NCBI GenBank assembly: GCA_023375785.1 | Contig: SZWC01000035.1 | Location: 396,403-436,331, forward strand | Length of the DNA stretch: 39,929 bases | From: Penium margaritaceum | Lineage: Eukaryota; Streptophyta; Zygnematophyceae; Desmidiales; Peniaceae | Reading direction: 5' to 3' | Shown: positions 20,055-30,920 of the stretch, in pieces | Position numbering within the stretch: position 1 is the stretch's first letter | Layout of the letters: the number at the start of each line of letters is the position of its first letter | Made by a program: the position numbers and the translations under genes | The notes under the pieces: generated by a model | The model's database searches: none | What the model saw: only the letters and a program-made list of their open reading frames with translations | Told to the model about the DNA's origin: nothing

Positions 20055-21180
20055 AAGAGCAGTGATCATGATTACGTTGCTAAGACCCTGTTTGCTACCC
20101 CGGTGAGGACTATGATATAGCAGATTGGAACGAGCAAGAGGATGCTGTCCATTGTCAGTCAGAATTAGACAAATCCCCGATGCTATAGAACGCTCCAGCC
20201 ACAGCGCCTCCACGAGATGAACGGACACGTCAATCTCCAGTAACCTCACCTGTTTCCCATAGAACCCACCTGTAGAGTCTGCGTGCTACTCTCAATGGCA
20301 AAGCAAATACAGGTCGTCAGCTCATCGCTCCCTTTCTCCCATAAATGTCTTTGGCTCAACGTTATCTTCATCTGCACCACCTGACTTCCTTTTTGTCCTT
20401 AAGAAAGCACTAGTCTCTGACACAACTGTTGCATCCACATTTGCCGCCACTGCACGTGCTACTTGTATGCCTGCCAGGACAACTATTGGTAGAGCCGTTG
20501 CGATATACACAACTGTATTGGATCAGGGGCCACTTGAGGCAGCAGCAGTCAACATCGTTATCCAGGTTGGTGTTACAGTAGACGTAGTGGCCGAAGTAGC
20601 AACAAGCTCATTAACTTAACTCTCCAGTTTGTGTCCTCTATCTACACATCCACATCACTGGCCTCCTCCACCTTGTCTGCATCGGGGGTCAGCTCTTACA
20701 TCCTTGTGCTCATGTTTACAACAGCACCTGTTTCTACTCTCACAGATGCCACCCTGGCTGGTGATGCCTGCCTTCTTTTGCTACCTTCAACTGCTGTAGT
20801 AGTTATTGCGGCGTCAGCCGCAACCGCAGTTCCTCCTCTCTTCTCGCTTCACCGCTTGGCCTGGTGAGCTTAGCCCCTCTTGTTGCCCTCTCTCTCTGTG
20901 GCTTGGCTCTGCGTTGGCGTATTTGTACGCCCAGATCTTTTGCCTTTCAACACAACACGGAGCAAAGATCCCCTCATGTTTTCCCATGTCCACTTGGGCA
21001 AGGAAAATTCTGCAAAAATGTTCTCGGCGGAGGAAACATTTTTCATACCGTGCCAGTTGACGTGATCAATGATTTGCACTACAAGCAGAGCTTCAGCATG
21101 AGCACTCTGCTCTCCAGGTTGCTCTCGGTGCCCAACGCACAGCAGAATAGAGACCACGTCATGAGCAAGTTGAACGAGAT
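20055..21180 (+). other. Copia 2 leader, Ala/Thr/Val-rich triplet-biased stretch
   Basis: No domain is recognisable. Frames such as 20631-20867 read Ser/Thr/Ala/Val-rich protein. The bias towards GCA, ACT and GTT triplets parallels the stretch upstream of the Copia 1 protease. A real gag N-terminal extension cannot be excluded. Confidence 0.4.
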
Positions 21181-22372
21181 ACCTTTGCTGACCACATAGC
21201 TGACTTGGTCCTCAACCGCCTTCAACCCACACCGTGCGTGATTCCCTCTGCGTCCACTGCTGCCTCTGTCACTGTTGCACTCTCCACTGCACCCGCTTCC
21301 TTGTCCACCACATCTTGCACCATTCAATCTGACCCCGTTGCACTTTTCACCATAGCACGCGCAGCTGCAACAAAAGCTCTCACATTGCCAACGCAGCGCC
21401 ACAGTGACTTGAACACCTCACCACCCCACTTTAGTCATAATCTCACCTTCTTCTCTTGGAAAATCCGCTTCAACGCATGGGCTCAAGAAAAACAACTCTA
21501 GAAGTACGACCATGGGACAAAATCTTTGGCTAACCCTCTTTTTGTCCCCATCGAGTTAGATTTGGCAAGGATGGTTCGAATCCTCATCCGGAGAGGACTC
21601 AGCAATCTTACTGTTGCGATCAAGTCCTACAATGCTGACACCGCCTGCCGCATGCCTGCTGAACCAATCACTGCATATGCTCTAATCAAGCACAGCATCA
21701 TAGTGACAGGCCATGCTGCACAGAGCGTCCTTACCGTTCAATCAACAGGCTGTCCATGCATGCTCATGAGATTACTGATGCCTACTAGGCTCGCAATCTC
21801 TGGCTGTTGCACAACCTCGGCAAGACGGCTCAATGCCAGCTCCCAGCATTCCTATCCATTGTCAACGACCTCATTCCCGAGCTCTCTGACATCTTCAAAG
21901 AGGTGAAAGCCTCTCAGCTTGAGTGCCTCACCTTGGAACCAATCCAAGCTGATGTCCCTTCTAGCATTTGCACACTCTGGGAGTTCACAGCTTAGCACCT
22001 CACTGACAGGTGGAGGGCTTTGGAGAACAAGCACATTCAGTGTGCTATCGGTGCCTTAGCTACCAAGGCGCTCTGACCTTCGACCACCTCCTCTTCTACA
22101 TCTTCTTCATCCTCATCATTTGCACCTGTTTCCTCACAGGGACTCAAGGTGCAGGCCAGGGTCACGGGAAGGGGAAAAGCAACTCCTTTGGTGGGGGATC
22201 AGGTGGTGGACAGGGTGGGTGTGGCAAAGGAAGGGACACCAACATCTCATCTTCATCCTCATCCACTAGCACGGTCACGTGCTGGACCTGCGGTGCTACT
22301 GGACATACTACCCTTAAGTTCTCCACTTCACCCGATGATGCTCACCGTGCTTCTACAATGCATGCTCACTAG
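21180..22372 (+). pseudogene. Copia 2 gag remnant with damaged zinc knuckle
   Basis: The gag core opens with LTFFSWKIRFNAWAQEKQL (around 21443-21499), the usual start of Copia gag domains. Reading then passes between frames through 21526-22070, with LGKTAQCQLPAFLSIV in one frame. At about 22280 a knuckle reads CWTCGATGHTTLKF. The first three ligands of the CCHC pattern are present but the last Cys is Phe. Gag packages the element RNA through this knuckle. Stops and frameshifts show it is not functional. Confidence 0.75.
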
Positions 22373-22940
22373 GCACGTTCTACTAGCAGTGGTGGTGTCA
22401 CCTCTCATTCCTCCACCTCTACTGTACCCTCGCATCCAAGTCCACCCACCTTCAATGCAGCAGCTGCCTATAGTACCGTCACGGTGTTTCTTCAACCGCC
22501 TCACCCCTGGAGATGGACCCAATCGCTTGGAGGACCTTCATTTTATAGCCCCCCATTGGCCCTCACTCTCCTTGTATGTGGGTCTCTCCTGAATACCTAC
22601 ATCAACACCCATCGTCCTGTGCCATCATCACCCCTGACCCGACGAAGGAAGACCATCAGCTGGACTTAGCACTTTCCCATTTTGTCCCCAAGTGCCACTC
22701 CGGTGATCAGGAAGGTGAGAGTGCATGCTCAGGTCAGGGGTGACTTGCATGCAAATCCGTCAGTGCACTTCATGGTTCTACATTGGGTTGCGTTCAGGGG
22801 AGTATTCCTATTGATGTTACATGGATTTAAGAGTAACAGTCTGTTTGCCTACCTTGTTGCCTTACTGTTTGTGGCTAGCAGCTCCCGCCTCGTTTTGCTC
22901 TTGTTGCTGTCATTCATGTCCCTCCCGTGTATAGTTTTCA
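22373..22940 (+). other. Copia 2 spacer between zinc knuckle and protease
   Basis: No domain is recognisable. Frames 22149-22592 and 22682-22960 are open in part, without a motif. It presumably encodes the variable region between nucleocapsid and protease. Confidence 0.35.
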
Positions 22941-22943
22941 GGG

Positions 22944-24270
22944 GGGTTCTAGATCCTTGAATTTGGAGCCACCCATCCCATGACACCCTCTCGCTCCACC
23001 TTTGTCTCTGTGGGTCCCGTCGACTTTGTGCGCTTTATCCTTACCGGCTCCGGCTAGCTTCATCCTGTGTAGGGTGTCATTGCCGTCCATTTTGTTGGTC
23101 CAGAGGGGGAACTATTTTTCTTCCGACGTGCTTTATGTTCCCTCCCTTAAGCTCAGATTGTTATCTGTTATGACTCTTGATGACCAAGGCATGTTTTTTC
23201 CCTCCAGCCATGGCATTGTGTTTGTGCTGCATCACACTGGTAACTGTGCCTTGCTTTGCGACTCATGCTTTAAACATCAAATTTTCATTCCCTCCATTGT
23301 GTGTGTCCCTTCCACAGCTGCACTTTTCCATGTCACTCGCTCCCTCCCACAGGCTCATACGCAGCTCTTACATCGTCATCTTTACCACATCAAAACTGTC
23401 GTCATTGAAATCCTGCTTTGACATTAGCCTACACGTGGTCTTGACGCCTCCACGTTTCCTGCTCCCTGTGTGACTGATTGTCTTGGATGTGCTCAAGGCA
23501 AAATGCACTGATCCCCTTCTCCACTTTGGACGCTCGCACTGCTCATCCCCTTGATCTCTTGCATACTGACGTCATAGGCCCGCTTGCTCATGACACCTTG
23601 GGAGGGGTTGGTTGCTTTGTTCTTTGCCTCAGTCATGACTATTCTGGCATGTGTTGGGTCTTCGTCCTTCGGCACAAGAGTGATGTTTGTTCCGTCCTCA
23701 AGTTGTGGCTTCCTCATGCTCAACTCACCTGTGGCCATCGACTTTGTGCTTTCAGTGGTGACCGTGGTGGCGAGTTTAAGGGATCCACTGCCCGCTTCTT
23801 GTCCTTTTACGGGGTGTGTATGGAGCCGTCAGCTCCTTACACACCCAAGCAGAATGGCTTCTCCAAACATTGGAATCACATCCTTGCTGATGGTATAAGC
23901 ACACTTCTCAAAGCTTCAGACCTGCCCCCTCTTTTCTCCTTCAAGGCCATGTCTTACATGACATGGATCTAGAACCGTGTCCCTGAAGGTCCTCTCCCTT
24001 GTCATGTCAGTCCCTTCGAGAGATTATTTGGCCATCGCGCTGACTTGCGTCTTTCTCATGTCTGGAGTTTTGTCACTTCTGTCTCATTGTTGGATGACAT
24101 TTTGGATGGCAAGCTCAGTCCTTGTGCTTGTCTCTGTACCTTCTGCGGTGTCTCTGTCTTGTGTAAGGCTTGACGCGTCTAGGAAACTGACCGATGTTGT
24201 GTTTTTGAGTCCCATGGCGCCCTCTTCTTTGAGAAACTCTGTCCTCGTGACTTGTCCCACGCTGTGCCAT
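22944..24270 (+). pseudogene. Copia 2 protease, pre-integrase and integrase
   Basis: The protease start aligns with that of Copia 1, but the Trp before it is a stop (TAG, 22950-22952) and the DSGAT motif reads EFGAT (22959-22973), so the catalytic Asp is lost. DVLYVPSLKLRLLSV follows near 23122-23170. The integrase core has its first Asp in LLHTDVIGPL (near 23560) and its second in GDRGGEF (near 23760). The Glu of QNGxxE is Lys (QNGFSKHW, codon 23865-23867). A shifted frame continues with RADLRLSHVWSF near 24040. The protein would cut the polyprotein and integrate the DNA copy. Two independent catalytic losses plus frameshifts make it dead. Confidence 0.85.
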
Positions 24271-24640
24271 CCTCCTCTCTGTCCTCACTCCGTCTACCTC
24301 ACGGGGTTGGGCCTGTGTCTTCCTCCGGTCTCGGGGACATCCCTCCATCTACGCGTGCCGCTGACATGGATGACTCACTGTCCTCCCCACAGTCCTGACT
24401 GAATGCTTCCACTGACAGTGATTCACACAATTCATCTAGCTTTGCATCCGCTTCCCCTCCTGACTCGCCACCTGCCTTTGCATCCCCAGCACCCTTTGAG
24501 TCAGCGTTCACACCTACCAGTGTCCTGGTGCAGTCCTCACAACACTCTTCTACCAGTACCCTGGTGCAGTCCTGATGGTTTCTGATTATGCAACTGGATT
24601 TTATGGATGTACTTTGTGATATTCTTGTACACACCATGGT
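24271..24640 (+). pseudogene. Copia 2 Ser/Pro-rich linker, end of element
   Basis: One frame reads Ser/Pro-rich protein (SSSFASASPPDSPPAFASPA near 24440-24500). Two near-identical segments, ACCAGTRYCCTGGTGCAGTCCT, start at about 24517 and 24553. Reverse transcriptase should follow but is absent, and the sequence turns AT-rich with no homology to any element here. Confidence 0.5.
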
Positions 24641-26934
24641 TTTTCTAGGTTTTAAGTTAATGGCAAGGATGACTAATCCATTAGAGGTGACGTTGGACGT
24701 CTGAAGACATGTATATCAATCGTCACCTTCGTGATTATTTTCTTCAATTTGTGGGTCACGGGCTACATCCATGAACTTCCCATGATTCATGTCGTTGCAG
24801 CCTTACCCAATATTTCATGTCTGGCTGATTCCGGTGGATGAGCTCAAGGTTGTTGAAAGTGTACATGATGATTTAAGACATTGGTGAACACATTTTTAGG
24901 CATGCAAGAGGAGGTTTGATGCGGCTCAACATGAAACATTTGACGGAGAGAAACACAAGTTTCCCGCTCTTGAAAAAATGATATAGATGAGGCACATACT
25001 ATCTGTAGTGAAGAATAATAGCTAATTTCCATAGATGCACATGCATGTCATCATTTTGGTAGTTGGATGCATAGTATTGAAGCAAGATTTGTCTATAAGA
25101 GGTGTGATTTCTAGCTACACGATGCAGATGTGTACATTGTTGATGTATTTTTGATAAGGTGTAATACATGTTTACATGATGTGTTCATCAATGTCATGAT
25201 CCCTTTTAAAACAAATACATGTGATACTTACATGCATCCCTTCAATGACTGATTTTGATTTCTAGGAGTAAGATAAACTCAACATTTTTGGAACGCTAGG
25301 TACCCCAGAGGAAAAAAACCAAGGAACCCCCCTTGCAGCATACATGGGGCTATGTGCATCGCCATGCAGATAAGTTGTACATCATTTTCTTACTACGCGG
25401 ACACCCCAACTCGCATCAACCACAATGGTGGGAGATGCGGGCTCAAATCAATACTAAGAATGCTTCCGGTTTACTCATGATTCAGCATTACGGTCTTGGT
25501 TTTTCTATGACTTTTTTCCCTACAATGCGACTGTTTGTACAATTGATTTGAACATTAGTCTAAGGAACACAATGGAAGAGACTGAAAGGTAATGTGAATA
25601 TGAGTTAATGTGGTCGATCCTTGGTCATACAGAAAGATTTGTCAATAAAGAGATACGTGAAAATGACAGCGGCGTCTCTGGTCAGAGTACAATGCAACTG
25701 GGAGGTCCCATGCTAAGTTGTCCAAACCAGCCTTAAGCTCACCTTGAGCCATTGATCTCAACCCAAGAGAGAAAAAAATTTCAGGTTGAAATAAAGGAAA
25801 GACAGGAAATCAGTGCCAAAGGAGAGCTCTTGACAAATAGACTACTATGGCCCCTCTCACACTACCTTGAAGAAACCCAGAGTCACATCATGAATTCTTT
25901 ATCTTTACAATACAATGCATTGGAGGTCATGGTTAGGCTTTTGCTTGCACACGATAGCCCCTAGTAACTCGTTTCAACGGAATGGAATTTTACAAATTTT
26001 TACACTTTTGATGTTAGACTTCTTGCTTTGACTTACATTATCAAGTCATGTCCCACAATGAATGTACAAGATGTGGTTGCCAACAAGTTGCAACTCGTAG
26101 TATTTCTCCTTGGTTGAATAATTCTGGACAAAAAGATGCCAATCGGGCAGACGGAAATGTATGACGGTTGCCATTATGTGAAACATGACAGCTAGATGTC
26201 ACAGGGAAGACGTCACTCTAGTTTCAGGAGTATGAAGTTACATACATGCTAATGATGCAGGTTTTTAGGGTGCTCTCACAGCGGCTTGTAGCAACACCAC
26301 CACACATACGCACTTGTCAACCACGTATGCAACTTCCACGTGGTGGACAATGAAGTTGTTGCTACAGAAGTGCTCTCACTGTGAATGGTGTAGCAACTGC
26401 ACAAAACTACAATGAGAAAATGTCGGCGTCCTTATGCGTTAGCACATTTTCTCTGGACTTTTGCGAGTCCGGCATGTACGGAAGTCTGTTTTGTGACCTT
26501 GTTACACGAGAAAAAACTGGAGCATGGAGTGGAAACCCGGGATTTTCTGCAGAGTTGGTACAGCTCCAAGGCTATAGCAAATCATAGCAACTCCAGGTCG
26601 CCTCACCAGAAGTTAGCGGGCCCCTTTGCGGTCCTAATATGTGAGATGATGACATTCACCCAAACTGTTGTGTATGGGACACGGTTGGTATCAAGTCATA
26701 TGTACGGCAAAGTACTTGACTCAAACCAAGCACCACATTTCTTGCCTTTTGCAAATTCATTTCCACAAGGGAATTCGAATGTCAAATTCTTTGACTTCAT
26801 TTGTGCTCTACGCCCCATTCACAAGGGAAGCGGTCTTTGGCAGACGTTTCGCGTGGCCGTGATGAAAATTCGCTGCTGAGAAATAATTTACATGGTAAAG
26901 ACTTCCCGACTCGGAAAAATGAATAAGGTTGCAG
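24641..26934. other. No recognisable gene, AT-richer
   Basis: Short ORFs only. The longest (26412-26879 plus, 155 residues) has no domain, and an overlapping frame is open too. A hairpin with flanking direct repeats lies at 26270-26379. I see no RNA gene or transposon protein. Confidence 0.3.
26270..26379. repeat. Inverted repeat inside a 100-bp-spaced direct repeat
   Basis: GTGCTCTCAC occurs at 26270-26279 and again at 26370-26379, exactly 100 bases apart. Between them TGTAGCAAC (26287-26295) pairs with GTTGCTACA (26358-26366), and a CCACGTGG palindrome lies near 26336. The layout resembles a tiny non-autonomous element with a target duplication, or a regulatory palindrome. Confidence 0.55.
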
Positions 26935-27252
26935 TGTTGCGCACACAAGTCCCTAATACTTGCTCATAGGCATTATCTTCATTACTTTCATGGCCCACCA
27001 CACAGCAAATTCTGGATTTTTACGTCATCTGGCCGAGGGCATTTTGGCCAACTGTCACGTTTGGCGATGTCTCGTTATCGAAGCCTCGGACAATTTCGAC
27101 AACCTTCCAGAAGAGTTCGCAAAAGTTCTGCAACAAACATCGATGTTTTCATATCGTTTGTTCAACTTCTTGAAAATGCTGGATCTTTACAAAACCGGGC
27201 GTCGATATTCTTGAAGCCCCCGATTTCTCGATGGAACTTTTGGAAGCATCCT
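26935..27252 (+). mobile_element. Partial chromovirus LTR (family of 18587-18786)
   Basis: It starts TGTTGCGCACACAAGTCC and aligns with the 18786-18587 LTR over its first 200 bases. It then continues past the point where the other copy is cut. A TATA-like CTTTATAAG lies at 27252-27260, at the junction with the next LTR. No matching internal region follows, so it is a solo or truncated LTR. Confidence 0.65.
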
Positions 27253-27972
27253 CTTTATAAGCCGGAGAATGCCAACGGCACTTATCACGGCTTAAGGCTT
27301 CCTTGAATATGTGATCTTCCCTTGTGTTTACAGTACAAAGGAAAAGCTGTGTGAGATCAACCCAAGAACGGGGTCGATTCATTAAGGATTGAGGATGTTA
27401 CGCCTGGCCAAAGGTTGGACCCACCGAGGGGAAAACAGGTGACAGAAACTCACCCCCAAGAACCAGGGCTCGACCCTCAGAAGACCCAACGAGGCCAAAA
27501 CGCACCTTGGGGCCCGATTAGTCAATTCATTGAGGATCATTGAGGTCCAAAGACACTTCAGAAAGGTGCCCTAATGTGTTATTACTAGAAAGGGCGCTTT
27601 TGGCGGCTTTCATTGTTGTTGGTGATGCTGCCAGCGGCAGATTGTTGTGGTTCACTGAAACGGCCATATCTCAATCATCCCTCCATGGAATGATATAATT
27701 CTTGAATCTTTGGAAAGATCCATGCATGGCCCGGAAACCTTGAGTCGCCTATTATGTGTCATCACATACATGTAGCCTTGTATGTTGTCACTTGAGTAAT
27801 GATTACAAATTACTCCCCCTGTGCTACATGTGTGCCCGTGCTATCCCAATATGACCCAATGCTATGGCATACACTGGAAATGTTTGTACCGGAATCCCCT
27901 TGGTTGTCGTTGTCGTTGGTTGGTTCTTATACCCTCAGGTTGAGGCTTGCACACCACGCCCAGTTTACACTT
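27253..27972 (+). mobile_element. 5' LTR of Gypsy A
   Basis: It aligns with 36383-37133 throughout. Landmarks are ATGCCAACGGCAC, GAGGATGTTA(C/T)GCC, GGCCAAAGGTTGGACC, AGGGCTCGACC(C/T)T, TGCCAGCGGCA, TTCAC(T/G)GAAACGGCCATATCT and TTGAGGCT(T/A)GCACACC. The exact outer edge is blurred because the expected TGTTAA reads TTATAA. Confidence 0.85.
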
Positions 27973-27973
27973 C

Positions 27974-27984
27974 GTATCAGAGCC
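27974..27984 (+). promoter_or_regulatory. Primer-binding site of Gypsy A
   Basis: GTATCAGAGCC follows the LTR and matches the initiator-Met tRNA site apart from its first bases, which read TTC instead of TG. The corresponding position after the 36383-37133 LTR is different (see findings). Confidence 0.6.
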
Positions 27985-28149
27985 ACCCTTGGCTCAGGGG
28001 CACAATCATCTATGTGGAAACGTCTGCTGGTGAGCGTACACCAGAACGTGTCTCTACTCTTTGGCGGATCTGTGCCCAAGGCCAACCATGCACTTCGGTG
28101 ACAAGGCGGTAACCGGGGGATCCGTTGAGGAAGAAGTTGCACCAGACGC

Positions 28150-28600
28150 AAGATGACTTCAACCTGCACGTTCACAATGGTCGCGGCATTTGACGGGCAA
28201 GGCAAAGCATTAGCAGCCGCATCATTGCAGAAGTTACTCGTTGACATGCAGGCCATGATGGACCTGTTGGAGAAGCAAAACATAGGATGGGCCAGCTCTG
28301 CATGATTGGATGCTCATACTGGAGTTGTAATTCACCACCATTAGCATGAATTCCTCAAGGGACGAGGTGCGCCACTACTATGCTGTGACCCTGTTAAGGG
28401 GGCCATCGTTGGATTGGTGGGTCGATGTGATGCGTGCCAATCCACACGGTAGTAGAGCAGCAATGGTTGCTAGCATTGCGGCCGTGACCGGAATCTCAAC
28501 CCCATCGGCTCCAACATGCAAGAGTGGCGAGCCTATCCTAAAATAGCCGACCTCGTGGAAGGAGTTCACAGAGTCATTCATCAAGCAATTCAATAGGTCA
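28150..28600 (+). pseudogene. Gypsy A gag remnant, interrupted by Copia 3
   Basis: The frame from 28153 begins with an ATG and reads gag-like sequence, with stops. An open part (28346-28546) contains EVRHYYAVTLLRGPSLDWWV, the typical retrotransposon gag helix with a Trp pair. In a shifted frame SWKEFTESFIKQFNR (28555-28597) is the next conserved gag motif. Immediately after it the sequence becomes the end of the minus-strand Copia element. The remaining gag, zinc knuckle, protease and most reverse transcriptase are not found elsewhere in Gypsy A. Confidence 0.8.
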
Positions 28601-30262
28601 TTAACACACCCCCTTGGATGGGTGTGCAACAGGTAGGCAGACTAGTTGTTGCAGTTGAGGTAGAAGAGAGGAGAATGATAGACATTTACTAAGAAAATCA
28701 GCCAGCTGAGCTTTCCCACTGATGGCACACACTACCACAGTCCCAGCATCCACTGCCTCTTGGACAAAGTTATGTTCGACGCTTGTATGCTTTGTGCATG
28801 GATGCAACGCACCATCATTCACAGCGATGCGGCGTGCAGCTGAGCTGTCACTGTGAACTTGTACAACAATTGTGTGTACACCCATTTCTTCAAGCAGTCT
28901 TGCAAGCCAGATTCCCTCACATGCTGCCTCACCCAAAGCCATGTATTCAATCTCAGCCACGCTGCGTGCTACACATGACTGTTTTGCACTCCTCCAAGAC
29001 ACAGCAGTTCCCCAAGCACGAAACACATACCCCTCCCGACTGCAAGTTGCACGATCACGAGCATCATCACTGTCACAGAAACCATGAAGAACAGGGCCGT
29101 CGGCAGGAGCAAACACTAGACAGAGAGCGGTAGTGTCCAACACACAACGCAGCAGCTTCAGCAAGGCTTTCTGATGCGTACTGCGTGGCTGCTGACTGAA
29201 TTGGACGAGCACATTGACTGCACATGCAATGTTGGGGCGCGTGGTTGAGGCAAGATATGAGGGGCTGCAAGTGATCTGTTTGTAGAGCGTGGGGTCTGTG
29301 TCAGGGTCGTAGTCCGTGGTGCGCGCATCCAACAGATGTGCGTAGACGTCAGGGATCATGGGAGTGGTCTGTTTTGGAAGATGCAGTAGTAGATGTTGAA
29401 ACCGTGTAGTGAGATGAGCAATGAAACAGCCTTGATGTAGTGTCAGTGTCTGTGTTGTGCGATCACGTGCAATAGACATACCAAGAAAATTCTGTGCCTC
29501 ACCAAGATCTGTCATTTCGTAGTGATCCGTGAGCAGTGCTTTGGCTTGCGCAATGAGTGGAAGGGAGGGGGACAAGATCAACAAGTCATCCACATAGACC
29601 AACAGTGCGACAGGCATACCTGCAGACCAGTCTATGAAAACAGAGGGGCCGCAAAGACTCTGAGTAAACCCACCCTTCTCCAAGGTGCGTTGAATCTCTT
29701 TGTTCCAACACCGAGGCACTTGCTTTAAGCCATAGAGAGCCTTAAGCAACACCCATGCTTGGTCTGTGCCATCTTCAAAGCCCTCTGGCTGGTGCACATA
29801 CAGTTACTCTTCAAGTGGTCCATCCAAGAAGGCATTTTTGACATCCATTTGGTGAGTTTCCCAGTCCTCACGTGCAGCCAGTGCGAGCAATGTGCGGCTT
29901 GTCCCATACTTGCCCACAGGGGCATATATGTCCGTAAAGTCCTGTCCTAGGATTTGATGGAAGCCTTTTGCCACAAGCCCTGCTTTATACTTGTCAATCA
30001 GGCCTTTGAGATTTCTTTTGATTTTGAACACCCATTTGACATCTATGGCCTTTTGACCAGGTGGCAGAGGCACCAATTCAAACACTTCATGCTTGAGCAA
30101 TGTGCTCAGTTCTTCAACCATTGCCTTTTCCCATTCTGCGGCATCAAGACGCCCCCTGACTTCAGTCATGGTCAGTGGTTCTGATACAGTGTGATCCTTT
30201 GCTGTCGTGCCGACAGTGTGGTAGAACTGTTTGTAGTCAACTCTCGGCAAATCTTGTAGAGA
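28601..30262 (-). pseudogene. Copia 3 reverse transcriptase and RNase H
   Basis: One frame carries the whole region, with stops at 29806-29804 (TAA) and, just upstream, 30265-30263 (TGA). The reverse transcriptase shows YKAGLVAKGFHQILGQDFTD, then MDVKNAFLDG with the catalytic Asp at 29845-29843. The intact YVDD box lies at 29596-29585. RNase H follows, with FCDSDDA, AEIEYMALGEAACEGIW, HSDSSAA and the tail TKHTSVEHNF...ADFLSK, ending in a TAA at 28603-28601 that overlaps the LTR edge. This is close to full length. All recognisable catalytic residues of both domains are present, so only the stops disable this part. Confidence 0.95.
28609..28615 (-). promoter_or_regulatory. Polypurine tract of Copia 3
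   Basis: The minus strand reads AAGGGGG followed by TGTGTTAATG, as expected before a 3' LTR. However, after about ten bases the sequence is Gypsy gag rather than LTR. Confidence 0.65.
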
Positions 30263-30920
30263 TCACCGTACAGGAACGGGTGGTGGTGTCTCCTCAGACT
30301 GAGCCTCCACAAGGGGTGTGAGGCCTGGCGGCACCTGAGTGTCACTGGAATTTGGGCTGGCCATGTCTGACGGTGAGAGCAGATCTCGAGGTACAGGCTT
30401 AGCCATGTCCCGGTCCCTCTTTGGTTGAGTCCTGTGGTTCGACTCTTGTGGCTGGACAGGCATGAACACGGGTACACTCACGTATTCAGGGTAGTTCTCT
30501 CGTGACAGGAGATTAGGTGCATGGCGCAGTGTGAAAAAAGACTTGTAAGGCATGTTCTCCAAGAAGGAAGCATCTCGACTCTCAACAAAGCAATGGTTGG
30601 TTGGGTCCCAAAACCACCATGCCTTGGAGGCATGGGAGACCCCCAAAAAGACACACCACTGACCACGTGGACTCAGCTTGTTCTCTCGTAGCAGTGGTGC
30701 AAACCACACGCAGGCCATTGTACCCCACACCCTGGCTAACCTCAAGTCAACTTTCTCTTTGAACCAGCGTTCCCAGGGAGTGAAAGACTTGGGCAGTGGC
30801 CCTTGTGGCACTCGGTTCTATACCCAGGTGATATGTTTTATGGCCTCTTCCCAGAACCCAAAACACAGGCTGGACTCCGTGAGTAGCGTTCGCAAAAGCA
30901 TCACCAAGGGTTCTGTGCCA
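30263..30920 (-). pseudogene. Copia 3 integrase C-terminus and linker
   Basis: The open frame 30811-30263 has PKSFTPWERWFKEKVDLRLA, ending in the VWGTMACVWF part, and the WWFWDPTNHCFVESRDASFL segment typical of the Copia integrase tail. A Pro/Ser-rich linker then leads to reverse transcriptase. Upstream a TAG lies near 30818, and a frameshift falls between about 30890 and 30920, so the N-terminal side of this part is in another frame than the integrase core. Confidence 0.9.

Larger units (their letters stand above)
20030..24640 (+). mobile_element. Ty1/Copia retrotransposon (Copia 2), lacking LTRs and reverse transcriptase
   Basis: A plus-strand series of gag, zinc knuckle, protease, pre-integrase, integrase and a Ser/Pro-rich linker can be followed. 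It then ends near 24640 without any reverse transcriptase or RNase H. No LTR is recognisable on either side. A weak primer-site match (ATCAGAGC near 20047-20054) may mark the 5' side. The protease resembles that of Copia 1 (LYVPSLKLRLLSV against HYVPALEVSLLSL), so the two probably belong to related families. Confidence 0.8.

Noticed and set aside
26412-26879. A 155-residue ORF in otherwise empty DNA
   Set aside because: No recognisable domain, an overlapping open frame on the same strand, and no promoter or splice context. Nothing beyond length supports it.
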